Part shown: positions 45,473 to 55,942 of the stretch, piece by piece
How positions within the stretch are numbered: position 1 is the first letter of the stretch
Layout of the letters: every line of letters begins with the position of its first letter
Source: Phialocephala subalpina
Lineage: Eukaryota > Ascomycota > Leotiomycetes > Helotiales > Mollisiaceae
DNA length: 64,000 nt
Direction of reading: 5' to 3'
Assembly: GCA_900073065.1 (NCBI GenBank)
Contig: FJOG01000002.1
Span: 1,892,243 to 1,956,242 of the forward strand
The notes under the pieces: model-generated
Database searches by the model: none
Seen by the model: only the letters and a program-made list of their open reading frames with translations
What the model was told of the DNA's origin: nothing
Position numbers and translations under genes: made by a program

Positions 45473-46904
45473 GTTGCAAGTAGAGAGCTTCGCGTGGGCA
45501 GTGGGTCTTCTGAGGAGGTGTCTTGAGAAGTTGCGAAGATGAGTTGATGAGAAGGAGTCACAAGATTTATATCTGGATCGATTGCGGAAGGGGTGGGTAG
45601 ACTGTTGAACAGAAAACAGAAAGTCATCAGCTCGCCACTTCTGAAACTGGCCCTCAGCCTCTTCGTTTTCGAGTTTGATGTTGTACAAAAATCGGACCAC
45701 GACATGATGGTTCCTACCTCGCCGTGAGAGTACTCTTGGCCCTTGTCAACACGCGTATTCCAACATTCTCTTTGCTTCCGGGGCTGTGAGTGGTTACAGA
45801 CAACAGCCGCACGGCAAAAGTGGTTGATTCCGCACGCATTCAATTACTGGCACCTTGACGAGGGAGAGGAGAAGTTTTCTTAAGAAGAAAGTGCGATTGA
45901 AAATAAAAGAACCACATCAATAACGTTGTGTGCCGATACAAGAAGGGAATGAGGAGCATGACGATTCGAGAGCCAAAAATGCAGCCCTCCGCATTAGCGC
46001 TTCGTACCACTGCCATGAACGTCGATGCAGCCCCAACGTATTTCATGCTGTGTTCCTGCATTAACAGCAGTAGATCGTTGCGTCGGAGACGATACCCCGC
46101 ACGAAGAGACGTTGATTGTAAGGGCATAGTGAGAAGCTTAGAGGGGATGGAATTTCGAGAAGAAGCTTCCTTAAGATCTGAATATCGCCGATGCCTTCGA
46201 GCAGTGTTGCGAACGATTCAGTTTGCCAGTGGTGATACTCGTCTTCTCGAATCAACTGATACGTGACAAACCAAAGGATGACCTGCTGCTATCTCTAGTG
46301 CTGCAAAGGAAGTATCATTCAGGGAACACAACGCCATTTGAGCGAGCCATTTTCAGCTCATATTGGATCGACCCTGAACCTTTGAACTTCAGGACACGAA
46401 ACTGGATGGTGAAGACCGCTCTCGTATGTCGCTCCGCACGAGGTCCCGTCCGGGGAAATTTCCGCTGCCAAATATGATATTGCTGGCAGTGAACTTCGCT
46501 TCCGTGAAACAATAATCCCCTTGCCTTGCTGCATGTTCCCATTGTATTTTCTGGGGCAATAAATTGAGCGATACGGTGAACGTCTGCGAAAAATGTTGCT
46601 TCGGAGAGTTGATCATCTAGAATGAGGTGTATCGTGACACGCAGAACTTGGCACAGGGTGAGCTGAGATCGTGAAGGATCACAATGTTCCACACTCGTGG
46701 AAGAACAGGTTTGTAGAGAAGAGGCAAGTAAGTAGTGATGTGGAACTCTGGAGCCAAAGTAATCCGCCCAAGCTATTATCCCAAGAGAAGAGATAAGAAT
46801 TAGGAGTCATGCCAAGGTTGGCAAGCTAGCTTCTGAGAGAAAGAAAGGCAACGAAACTCTGATGTGACGTTCAGCATTCTGAAATCTATTCGAAAGACCA
46901 AACG
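45473..46904. other. Intergenic 1.4 kb up to the assembly gap
   Basis: No confident gene. Minus-strand open frames at 45840-46127 and 46315-46692 look somewhat protein-like, but have no motif and no clear joining splice sites; they may be remains of a gene or chance frames. The gap follows directly, so a gene continuing into it cannot be excluded. Confidence 0.4.
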
Positions 46905-47274
46905 NNNNNNNNNNNNNNNNNNNNNNNNNNNNNNNNNNNNNNNNNNNNNNNNNNNNNNNNNNNNNNNNNNNNNNNNNNNNNNNNNNNNNNNNNNNNNNNN
47001 NNNNNNNNNNNNNNNNNNNNNNNNNNNNNNNNNNNNNNNNNNNNNNNNNNNNNNNNNNNNNNNNNNNNNNNNNNNNNNNNNNNNNNNNNNNNNNNNNNNN
47101 NNNNNNNNNNNNNNNNNNNNNNNNNNNNNNNNNNNNNNNNNNNNNNNNNNNNNNNNNNNNNNNNNNNNNNNNNNNNNNNNNNNNNNNNNNNNNNNNNNNN
47201 NNNNNNNNNNNNNNNNNNNNNNNNNNNNNNNNNNNNNNNNNNNNNNNNNNNNNNNNNNNNNNNNNNNNNNNNNN
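46905..47274. other. Assembly gap (370 N)
   Basis: A run of 370 unknown bases, starting 8 bases downstream of the SDR stop codon at 47283 (the SDR 3' UTR is lost). The true gap size is not known from the sequence. Confidence 0.98.
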
Positions 47275-47282
47275 TATAATCA

Positions 47283-48323
47283 TCAGCCCAACTTGCCTGG
47301 GACAAATGGGTGACCGGCACTTAGACCTCCGTCAACAGCCCAGGCCTGGCCGTTAACATAGCTGCTCTCGTCGCTACCAAGGAATAATGCTACCCTTGCA
47401 ACCTCATCCGCATGAGCACCTCTTCTCAACGGATTCAGCTGTCCAATCTTCTTTTCTGTTCCCTTCGCTCTTGCAGCCTCGTACATAGTAGCAGTCATTC
47501 CAGTCTCAATGACACCAGGACATATAGCGTTGACGCGAATACCTGTGCCAGCGAGTTGGTATGAGAGAGTCTGAGCGAGAGAAATAACTCCAGATTTCGA
47601 GGCCGAGTAGTCGCTCGAGCCAGCGTTCGACCGCAGACCTGCTACAGAAGCAGTAGCTACAATACTACCAGATGGGTACTTCTTCTCCTCGGATGTCAAC
47701 ATCATGGCTGGTGCTCCGTATTTCGCAGCGAGATGAACGCTGCAGTCGTCAGCAACATTCTAGATTCCGTACGCCAGGGTTGATATACCTCACAACGTTC
47801 GTCTTCAACGTGTTCAAGAACTGCTCCCCCGAAATTTCCGAAAATATCTTGGGTTGCCCGATTATTCCGGCATTGGCAAAGAATATGTCCAGTCTCCCAT
47901 ATCTCTTCACTGCATCATCAACAACATCCTTCACCGCCTGTTCATCCGAAGCATCGAATTGTCGGGTATGCACTTCGACATCCGGGTATAATGACGCAAG
48001 CTCACGTTTATGGGTTTCGAGGTTTGAGTCGTTGAAGTCGCAAATGTACACAGCTCTTGCACCATTCTGCGCGAACTGATGTGCTGAGGCTCGCCCAATA
48101 CCCAGAGGAGAGTTTGTTCCTATAAGATAGGTCAGAATTGTCGTGCTGACGTTCCAAGAGACTTACCTGTGACAATTACCACTTTGCCCTTCGCTCTGGG
48201 TCCATTGGAAGCTGGTGCAATTCTCTTGAGGACCGGGATGTCTTCGAATTTGCCTTGGTCTCCAATTGGGTTCACCAGCTGCTCGCTGAGAGCTGCAAGC
48301 CTTCTCTTTGCAGAAGATGTCAT
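47283..48323 (-). CDS. Short-chain dehydrogenase/reductase, classical type
   Basis: Three exons: 48167-48323, 47789-48119 and 47283-47739 (introns 47 and 49 nt); 314 residues. Joining exons 1 and 2 gives VIVTGTNSPLGIGRAS (cofactor loop), then the FANAGIIG motif, the active-site Ser in VATASVAG, and SDYSASKSG (the YxxxK pair). The end SSYVNGQAWAVDGGLSAG is the usual C-terminal loop of NAD(P)-dependent SDRs such as FabG-like or sorbitol-type dehydrogenases. The first 40 residues before the Rossmann fold are a short fungal N-terminal extension. The substrate is not predictable. The stop lies 8 bases from the assembly gap, but the CDS itself is complete. Confidence 0.88.
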
Positions 48324-48861
48324 GTCGATTCGCCTATTCGAATAGTAGCAGAAGCGGTGAAGAGTTATAGATGATCAGGAGAACAGCAGGAAAGAAAAGA
48401 ATGTACTCGTGTCAGCTCCAAGCCCTCTCATGGCTGCTTATGCGGGGGAGCTTCTTGAGATCCGAAGAACCTGGGGTTGGGCCGAGGCCAATTGTGAACC
48501 AATCACTGAGCGCCGACGATGGCAGGGCCTGGACACTTGAGCATGCCGTATTCTAGGGCATGCTGGATAGCCTAGAGCCGCAGCTGAAGCACTGGTTCGC
48601 GTTGATAGTGTGACGGTACCAGCATGTGTCATACACAACCAGTATTCGAATTACCATGCGCCATTTGCGTGCTCGAAATTCTCTCACTCTCTAGGAAGAT
48701 CACGCAAACCCAATGTAACGGAAAATATCCAAGTAGAAAGAAGCCTCAATAGCCACAATGTGAAGTGTTGAAATGTAAATGTGAATGTGCAGTAAGTTCA
48801 AGGACAATTTCATATCTAAGACAATTCGTTTGCGGCTAGACACTGGCCTGAACTCGCGAGA
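48324..48861. promoter_or_regulatory. Divergent promoter, SDR and Rab-GAP genes
   Basis: 538 bp between the SDR start (minus) and the TBC gene start (plus). No ORF of note, and no motif I would name. Confidence 0.5.
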
Positions 48862-51800
48862 ATGACGGCACCTCTTAAAGTGAACCTGCATAACAAGGCA
48901 TACCAGGACATCGCCCTTCACCAAGTCTACTCCCTATGCAATCCGGCTTTCACAGAAGCTTCATATGTTGGATGCCATTCCGACGCTTACAAGACGACGG
49001 TGAGGAGGTTGTCAGATCAACACAGCGAGGGTTACAGGAACGACATTTGCGACGGCTGGCTGGACAAGACGATGGAACCTGATGCTGGCTCTGCTTCACT
49101 ACAGCGGACGCCCTCGCATCGCTCTAATGCGTCTGGAAAGAGCTCGAGGTCCCAGACTGTGCGAGTTAAGCCACGGAAATATGCTTCATACATGTCGAGT
49201 TCCGCCTCCAGCATCTCGGACAAGTCATTGACTTCCTTCCCCTCCTTTTCTCCTGAATCACCAAAGGACAACCCTTTGATACCACGCAATACCGATGGGA
49301 TAGCAAATGGCGTGCGAAAGACTTCCGACCCGGCTTCTTTGATCGTCGAGAGCTTGATCACATCTTCTCCTTCTCAGCTCGATCGAACTGGCCTCTTTGA
49401 CGATGCGCCGCTCAGCATTCAGCATGTCCCAGGCTCGATACACCATGCGAAAGACGACCATATCGAGCGGCTGATTGCGCGCAATGGCGCTGTTGCGTTG
49501 GTGCGACAGCTGGCAGAGGATTTGGCACAACGGGACGCTCAGATGGCTGCACTGAGGAGGAAGACAGAAGAAAGGGAGCGGGCACTAAGGAAGGTCGTAC
49601 TAGAATGCGGACTGTCCAACCTCGACTTGGAAACTCGTCTGCGGGCTATCGAGGGCGAACGAAAGGTCTCGGTCGCTGCGACCAACGATGCGGCAGTCCC
49701 TGCTGGGAACGCTGGGCTGGAAGACTTGATGAGCGATGCTATGGCTGAGGATGTGGTACTTGGAGATATTGGGTTGATGGACAACGAAGCTACCATACGA
49801 GCGGCCAAGCAGAAAGCTTTAGATGATAAGCCAAACAATACACAGAGAGGTTGGAAAGATTACATATGGGGTGGAAGTAGGAAGACCAGTCGGGCAAGCA
49901 GTATCAATGGAGATGTTGTCAATGGGATCGATTCGAGACGTGGCAGCACGGTCAATACTCGAAAGTCAGTTCTACAGAACGGACTTTTTCAACCTCCAGA
50001 CAACTCCAAGACTCCGAGTCGAGGATCCAGCCAACATTCAGGAATTACAGCCACCCCAAGTCGGGATCGAAAACCATCTTCGGGGCTCGCAACTTTGGCT
50101 CTCAAGCTCGTTGCGGGATCTACACTCACTGGTCGAGATGCTGAGGGCCTGTCCAGCAATCGTGGCAGGGCAAATAGCACGGGGACAGCGCCGAGCGGAA
50201 GAGCACCATCTACAGCAAGTGCAAGGACCACCATGTCAGCTAGGACAGCTCCTTTGAAACCAGCGCCAAAGATAATACCAGGTCCTCGACGGCCTACAGC
50301 AAGCGCGGCTCAGCCTGTGAGAGGCCAGCAAGAGAGGTGGGATACAATGGGAGAGAGTCCCCAAAGAACATCTCGAATCGGAGGATCTGACAATTATGGT
50401 CCTGTCGAAATGGACCAAATTCTTCCTATGGAAGCGCAACCACCAACCATTACTCAGGTCATTTACAACAACCCTTACAACACGGATTTCCTTACGGACA
50501 GGTTTGGGTTTATATACGATCAGAGGCGAAAGAAGAGGCAAAGAGAGGCTGCTGAGAAGATTCAAAAGAGCAAGCGTGGCAGGGTTGAAATGCTGAGCAG
50601 TGGGCGAAGTGTAGTGTCGGTGGAGAATTCGGATATCATCGACGACGATCGTCCGGATACCCCAACATCTTACGATGAGAACGACGGAAAACCTGTCAAG
50701 CGTTGGCAGGACTACTTGAAAATTGCGACGTTCCCTACGGAGCTGTTGTCGCATACGCCTTCTGTTACGATGCCATCACTTGAGGTTATGGAAGGAGGAG
50801 AGCTGCCACCTCGATCGCCTGGCATTACGAGTGAGGAAAGAGGCTTTCTACCAACAGCTGCGAGTACTGTGCCAGCTCAACCCGCGGTAGCGGTTACCTC
50901 AGACAATGCTACCATTTCCAAACCTCTGACCTCCGAGACTCCTCCGACAGAGCTTCCACAAGAGGATACCGAACCTGTCAAATTGCTTCTCAAGCAGCTT
51001 GGGGAAGTTCATGACTCTCTTCAACGAGAAAAGACTACACGATGGAACAACTTTCTTCGCAAAGTCAGAGCAGAGCAAAAGCGCGATAGTGAGGCTGCAA
51101 GGGCAGCTCTTGCTGCTGATACTCGATCTGGGAAACCCATCGCCATTATGCCCGAAGCTGCTCTCATGGATGGCGAAATCATCGGAGTCGCCGGCTTGGG
51201 CAATAAGGGCAAAGTTGGACGTGCGAAGTGGAATGAATTCAAGGCACTTGTTCTTGGTGGCATTCCTGTGGCGTACAGAGCCAAAATCTGGGCCGAATGC
51301 TCTGGCGCCGCAACTCTTCGGATTCCTGGCTATTATGAGGACCTCGTGGCACGCTCAGAGGCAGATGACAACCCAATAATCGCTACACAGATTGAAATGG
51401 ACATCAACCGCACCTTGACGGACAACATCTTCTTTAGGAAAGGGCCAGGTGTTCAAAAACTGAACGAAGTCTTGTTGGCTTACTCTCGAAGGAATACAGA
51501 GATTGGATACTGCCAGGGCATGAACCTGATCACCGCATGTCTGCTACTCATCATGCCAACAGCCGAGGATGCATTTTGGGTACTTACCAGCATCATCGAA
51601 AACATCCTCCCTCGCAACTACTACGATCACAATCTCCTAGCCTCGCGAGCAGACCAACAAGTCCTCCGTCAATACGTCTCCGAGATCCTGCCAAAACTCT
51701 CGGCGCACCTCGACGATCTGAGCATCGAGCTCGAAACTTTAACATTCCAATGGTTCCTCAGCGTCTTCACCGACTGTCTCTCAGCCGAGGCTCTCTTCCG

Positions 51801-52224
51801 CGTCTGGGACGTAGTATTCTGTATGAACGACGGAAGCACTTTCTTGTTCCAAGTAGCTCTCGCTCTCATGAAGCTCAACGAGTCTCAGCTTCTGCAATGT
51901 TCAACTCCAGCAGGTGTATATACGTATATCAATCATCAGATGACGAATCATGCTATTAGTATTGATGGGTTGATCCATGCATCGGAGGGATTGAGAAAGG
52001 TGGTGAAGAGAGATGAAGTTGAGAGTAGGAGGTCAAAAGCTATTGAGGCGGAGAGGGATCTTATTAAACAGCGGGAGGCGAGGAATGCTGCGAGGAGGGC
52101 GGAGAGGATTGCTGCTGCCAACGGAGCCCAGCAAGCAGATTCTGAGAGCTCTACTCCTGGAAGTGATGAGCAGTCTGTAGGGGAATTAACTATCGGAGCA
52201 CCGATTCCTGTTGAAGATGAATGA
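48862..52224 (+). CDS. TBC-domain Rab GTPase-activating protein
   Basis: A single exon of 1,120 residues from the first ATG. An alternative ATG at 49072 (MEPDAGSASLQRTPSHRS) would drop 70 residues and may be the real start; context at both sites is acceptable. The N-terminal half is disordered and Ser/Thr-rich, with a helical segment near residues 215-260. The TBC domain covers about residues 790-1,045. It carries the Arg-finger motif IEMDINRT and the Gln-finger motif YCQGMN, plus WFLSVFTDCLS and VWDVVF in the domain's C-terminal half. The Arg and Gln fingers speed GTP hydrolysis on a Rab, turning off a membrane-traffic step. The closest yeast relatives by layout would be Gyp/Msb3-type GAPs; the target Rab is not known. 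It ends with a short helix and acidic tail. Confidence 0.88.
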   Translation: MTAPLKVNLHNKAYQDIALHQVYSLCNPAFTEASYVGCHSDAYKTTVRRLSDQHSEGYRNDICDGWLDKTMEPDAGSASLQRTPSHRSNASGKSSRSQTVRVKPRKYASYMSSSASSISDKSLTSFPSFSPESPKDNPLIPRNTDGIANGVRKTSDPASLIVESLITSSPSQLDRTGLFDDAPLSIQHVPGSIHHAKDDHIERLIARNGAVALVRQLAEDLAQRDAQMAALRRKTEERERALRKVVLECGLSNLDLETRLRAIEGERKVSVAATNDAAVPAGNAGLEDLMSDAMAEDVVLGDIGLMDNEATIRAAKQKALDDKPNNTQRGWKDYIWGGSRKTSRASSINGDVVNGIDSRRGSTVNTRKSVLQNGLFQPPDNSKTPSRGSSQHSGITATPSRDRKPSSGLATLALKLVAGSTLTGRDAEGLSSNRGRANSTGTAPSGRAPSTASARTTMSARTAPLKPAPKIIPGPRRPTASAAQPVRGQQERWDTMGESPQRTSRIGGSDNYGPVEMDQILPMEAQPPTITQVIYNNPYNTDFLTDRFGFIYDQRRKKRQREAAEKIQKSKRGRVEMLSSGRSVVSVENSDIIDDDRPDTPTSYDENDGKPVKRWQDYLKIATFPTELLSHTPSVTMPSLEVMEGGELPPRSPGITSEERGFLPTAASTVPAQPAVAVTSDNATISKPLTSETPPTELPQEDTEPVKLLLKQLGEVHDSLQREKTTRWNNFLRKVRAEQKRDSEAARAALAADTRSGKPIAIMPEAALMDGEIIGVAGLGNKGKVGRAKWNEFKALVLGGIPVAYRAKIWAECSGAATLRIPGYYEDLVARSEADDNPIIATQIEMDINRTLTDNIFFRKGPGVQKLNEVLLAYSRRNTEIGYCQGMNLITACLLLIMPTAEDAFWVLTSIIENILPRNYYDHNLLASRADQQVLRQYVSEILPKLSAHLDDLSIELETLTFQWFLSVFTDCLSAEALFRVWDVVFCMNDGSTFLFQVALALMKLNESQLLQCSTPAGVYTYINHQMTNHAISIDGLIHASEGLRKVVKRDEVESRRSKAIEAERDLIKQREARNAARRAERIAAANGAQQADSESSTPGSDEQSVGELTIGAPIPVEDE

Positions 52225-52567
52225 GGTGGTTTAGGACTTTGGGTAAAACATGAGAGAGATGAGCAGATTGTTGGGTTTGGTTGGCAAGGTGTTGTGTTTT
52301 GCATTTACAGCGGGATTGGGAGATAAATGATACCCCCTTGTTCGTTGGCTTTGATGTAGATATAAGGTTGTCATTAGGATGAATGGATCATGAATGGGGT
52401 TCAGACACTTTCTTTCATTGCTTCTGCTGTTCCTTCATGCTTGCTGACTCCGACACAGGTATTCACAGTCCGGGTACCACAAACTCGTCCCACAGTATTC
52501 AGAAGCGTCTGTCAATGTCCCAGGTCTGACAGGACAATTCGTAAGACGTATTTTATGGTATTTGGAG
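52225..52567. other. Convergent 3' region
   Basis: 343 bp between two convergent genes: the TBC-domain gene (plus) and the small membrane protein (minus). The overlapping short ORFs here are not supported. Confidence 0.5.
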
Positions 52568-53035
52568 TCATACCGAGATCTCAGGGCCACCAGGGAATCC
52601 CAACCAAGGAACATGTCTGCCCAAGTACCAATAGACCTCCCGACCAACCATGATAACGGTAATGACCCAAACACATAGGTACAACAACACAAGACCCACC
52701 TCCTTGAAGTCGATCTTCTTCACAATACCTATCAACATTAGCACAACTCATCGCGACTTTGAAGGAAGAGAATGTCCCACCACGGCAATGGGCATTGGGA
52801 GATTGAGGAGGAAGCCGAAGTCGGACTTGTGGAGCTTCAATTGGCGAAGTCAGTTTTTCATTTTTCGCGGCTTTTTGGAGGGAAATGTCGTACCACGACG
52901 AGGGACATTGGGGAGAGCAATAGGTCGGACCGGAGCAAGGCTGGCTTTGGCTCTTACTTCCTTGATAGCGAGCTTTTGGGCTTTGGCGCGGAGGGCTTTG
53001 TAGGCCATACGGTTTTGCTTGCGGCAGCTGGTCAT
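52568..53035 (-). CDS. Small single-pass membrane protein, 100 residues, unknown
   Basis: Two exons, 52894-53035 and 52568-52728, around a 165-nt intron (GTACGA donor, GCTAATG-type branch, GATAG acceptor). Neither exon alone would be called a gene, but joining gives exactly 100 residues, in frame, reading PNVPRRG-IVKKIDFKEVG. The N-terminal half is basic (Lys/Arg-rich helix with MAYKALRAKAQKLA). One predicted membrane helix follows (GLVLLYLCVWVITVIMVG), then a short Trp/Gly/Pro-rich tail (WYLGRHVPWLGFPGG). I do not recognise the family. A basic N-terminus and single helix would suit a small mitochondrial or ER protein, which is inference. Confidence 0.6.
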
Positions 53036-53623
53036 GGTGATTGTTGCCTATTGGCTGTTGTCAAGAGTTGGGAGGGGTTGAGAAGGAAGGAGGTTGAGAC
53101 CGAAAGGCCCCTGGATGGCTAGCGGGTTTTTGAAAGGTCGAGGGGAAGAGGGACTTTATCGGAATCATTAGGGCTTATCGGGGGAGTGTAATCGACGGAG
53201 TGGTTCACGCTTCGTGGGTAGCTCACCCTTGTCGGCTGGGACATTGTGACGGAAGAAGAATTTGGTATGGAAAAGCCGGAGATGAAAGAAGAATGTGTGT
53301 CCAGGATTGTATGCTCGGGATATGAAAATGCTTGAATAGATGTATGCAAGGCACAATTCAGCCCAGCTATCTCTGATTCTGCAAGTAAAGTGCCCCTTTC
53401 AATGACCCAAGGAAATGGGGACAATGAGAAATTGGTTTCTGCTGGTTGTGAGTAGACATGTAGGTGCCGTGATCATGTCCAGCGGTTGCATGTGAGCTAG
53501 GAATCTTTCTCCCTCTTGGCCTGCCCAGGTATGGAAAATCACTCTCGATACTCCAATACACTCCCATTGTACAGATCCTAAACATTTCTACTCGTGTGAC
53601 CAGTTATTCCAAAGCCAATTCCT
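53036..53623. other. Intergenic
   Basis: 588 bp upstream of the 100-residue gene and downstream of the next minus-strand gene. No coding feature. Confidence 0.5.
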
Positions 53624-54250
53624 TCAGAGTTTCCGCCCCCATGTATCATTCCACTTCTTGTTCGGCCCGGCTTTCTCAAGCTCCTCAAGCTCCTCGATTT
53701 TTCGATCAACCGATCTAGCGTACGCGGCCCAAATCGGAAGTAGTATGTACTTGAAAATGACCTCCTCCACAACCTTCAAGTATAACCAGACCAAGAACGT
53801 AGTCTTTGGGTGCCATATGAAAACTTTATAGATTGCTTGACCCGTCATTCTGTTTGGGTGGGTGGGGTCCTGCATATGTAATCAGTATAAGTTGTGGATG
53901 GATAGGGGTTCGGAACAGCATATTACATTGATTATTGAAGGCTCCACACTGCTGATGTCCCAGTACCATTGAGTGAACCTTGCTGCGCCGATGAGGAATT
54001 TGATGAAGAAAGGACAATATTTGTCGATACATTCGATGTTATCCAAGGCTTTGAGTGTAAACCACATGTAAATGAGGTAGATCAAGTAGATTTCGTTGTC
54101 TGATTCGGATTGGCGTCAGCTTCCTTTCAAGGAACCACCGGGGCTTGGAAGGTGTGATAACTTACTGATGCGCTCGATCTTGATCCCTAATACTTCCAGA
54201 GGGGTGAGACAGTTACCAGGAATACGGCAATCTATGCACAGCAGCTCCAT
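53624..54250 (-). CDS. Small predicted membrane protein, 167 residues, unknown
   Basis: Three exons: 54166-54250, 53927-54099 and 53624-53869 (introns 66 and 57 nt, both GT-AG with good phase); 167 residues from the ATG at 54250. The N-terminus has a short Cys segment (MELLCIDCRIPGNCL). Hydrophobic stretches at YLIYLIYMWFTL and FLVWLYLKVVEEVIFKYILL would form membrane helices, and the C-terminus is a charged helix (RKIEELEELEKAG). I do not recognise it. It shares orientation, size and general make-up with the genes at 54504-55291 and 58080-58633, but I see no clear sequence repeat among them. Confidence 0.6.
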
Positions 54251-54503
54251 GATGAATGTTGTTGACTGGTTGTGCTGAGGTGTTTTGTTTGTTGGAGGCA
54301 AAATGTTGGTGAATCTCTTAGGGCAAATTGTGCAAGATATCCTGGGCATTGTTTTCAGGTAGGAGGGAGTATGTTCACAAACAACAACTTTGAAAATTCA
54401 CGTAGGATATAATAGTTATCAGATCACTCAGAGATACAAATCTAATCTCTCGAATTGCCTTCATCATTTCTGACAGAACTCTTTCAAGCAGCTGAAAGTC
54501 CCA

Positions 54504-55291
54504 TCAAACCTGCTCTATGATATGGAAGAAACTGTGCCACTCATTGTGGGCTGCCTCCTCTTCACGTCGTCGCCTCGCCTGCTCCCGAATATCCCTGACC
54601 AATCTCTTATATGCTCTTTCAATTTCAGCATACTCAGCGTAGCCGTCATTGTTCCATTCTACGAAGCCTGTCATGTCGACAAAGACGTACTTGTACTTCT
54701 GCGGCTTCCACATCGTAGACCTGAGGATCAAAGTACCGTTATCAAGCTGCTTGCAAATCCAATCGCCCTCTGCATCCTCTCTTGTCATAAAACTGGGGGT
54801 TTCGGGTACCCATTTGTCGTCGTGTGTAACCTTGACATGGCGATCGTTGAAATGCCTGCTGTATTGGGCGTCTTCACCAAAGTTGTCATAGCACCAAACG
54901 AGCGTTACTGCCCAATGCCTAACCCAAAGTAGAGAGAAGGGTACGAGGAAACCATAGTAGTAGCATGAGAAGAGGATGTCCAGTCTCTGGTGCAGGTTTA
55001 GTATGCCTTCATTATCTGTGCGGGCTTCTCTCACCTTATTGGGGATAATTGGCATGCCCAATGCGTGTTCCAAGAGCTGAAGGTAGACACTTGCGGTTGC
55101 ACAGTATAGAATAATGCGCCATTCAATAGCCAACTTGTGATTTGGATGCATAAGGTACCACCAGAAGTATATGCCTTGGCCGAAGAGCATCGCGAGTCCT
55201 GTGAAAGAGGCAAGTCAACACTTGACTTGATTGTTTCCAACCGATGAGACTTACCCGTTGCCCAGATAACGCTCAAAGCAGGCTCCTCCAT
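54504..55291 (-). CDS. Predicted membrane protein, 243 residues, unknown
   Basis: Two exons, 55255-55291 and 54504-55198 (56-nt intron, GTAAGT donor, TTTCACAG acceptor). A 12-codon first exon gives MEEPALSVIWAT-GLAMLFGQ; 243 residues in total. Three hydrophobic segments fall in the first half (AMLFGQGIYFWWYLM, IILYCATASVYLQLL, and FSCYYYGFLVPFSLLWV), followed by a soluble C-terminal part with VTHDDKWVPETP, FVEWNNDGYAEYAEIERAY and an Arg/Glu helix. The family is unknown to me. The soluble half looks well folded and coding bias is plausible, so I believe it is a real gene. It sits 253 bp from the start of the 167-residue gene, in the same orientation. Confidence 0.65.
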
Positions 55292-55942
55292 GGTGAAACA
55301 AATATTTTTGTATTTTTATCTTTGCGCTCCTTTTTTCCTGATCTTGAAAGTTGTTTTGCGTGTGGATTTTAGTGATAAAGTTGAACAAGATCAATATCGC
55401 TGGGAAGCTCCATTTTAGCGCGTCGGCCTCCTACTAGCCTTGTCATTATTGTGACAGATAACGATAACGACGATAAAGACAACAAGGAGATGTCAAAAAC
55501 CCTAAGATGAAGTGAATAGCGGGCAACTTCTGTCCATGGATATGTCTCCATGGGCATTGGAATTCTTCTGCCGAGCCCCTGACCCACAACCCCTTTTTAA
55601 GCGAGAAATGATTCGATGCCCTCAACACTTCGAAAGTACGGGAGGAAGAGTTTGCAAAAATGTCTAGTAAAATTAGTGTTATCGCGTGCGAGCAATAGGT
55701 TCACAGAATAATAGCAGCAAACACATTTCGGGATCTGAAACTTGATTTGAATTTCCAGTAGCTGTAATCGGGCTCTAGTCTCGTATAAGTATTATATGAA
55801 GAGCGTAGATGCAAGATTCGGAAGAGGCCGCAGCCTCGTGACAATCCATCATGACAAGTTCTGCCTCCATTTTCTCTGCGAACAATCATTCAAGATGTTT
55901 CTTTCGTGCTCTAATTGCCTTTCCACCGCTGTCATTGGACCT
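55292..55942. other. Intergenic, upstream of the 243-residue gene
   Basis: About 650 bp with no supported gene, reaching from the start of the 243-residue gene to the decayed helicase. It should contain its promoter. Confidence 0.45.
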
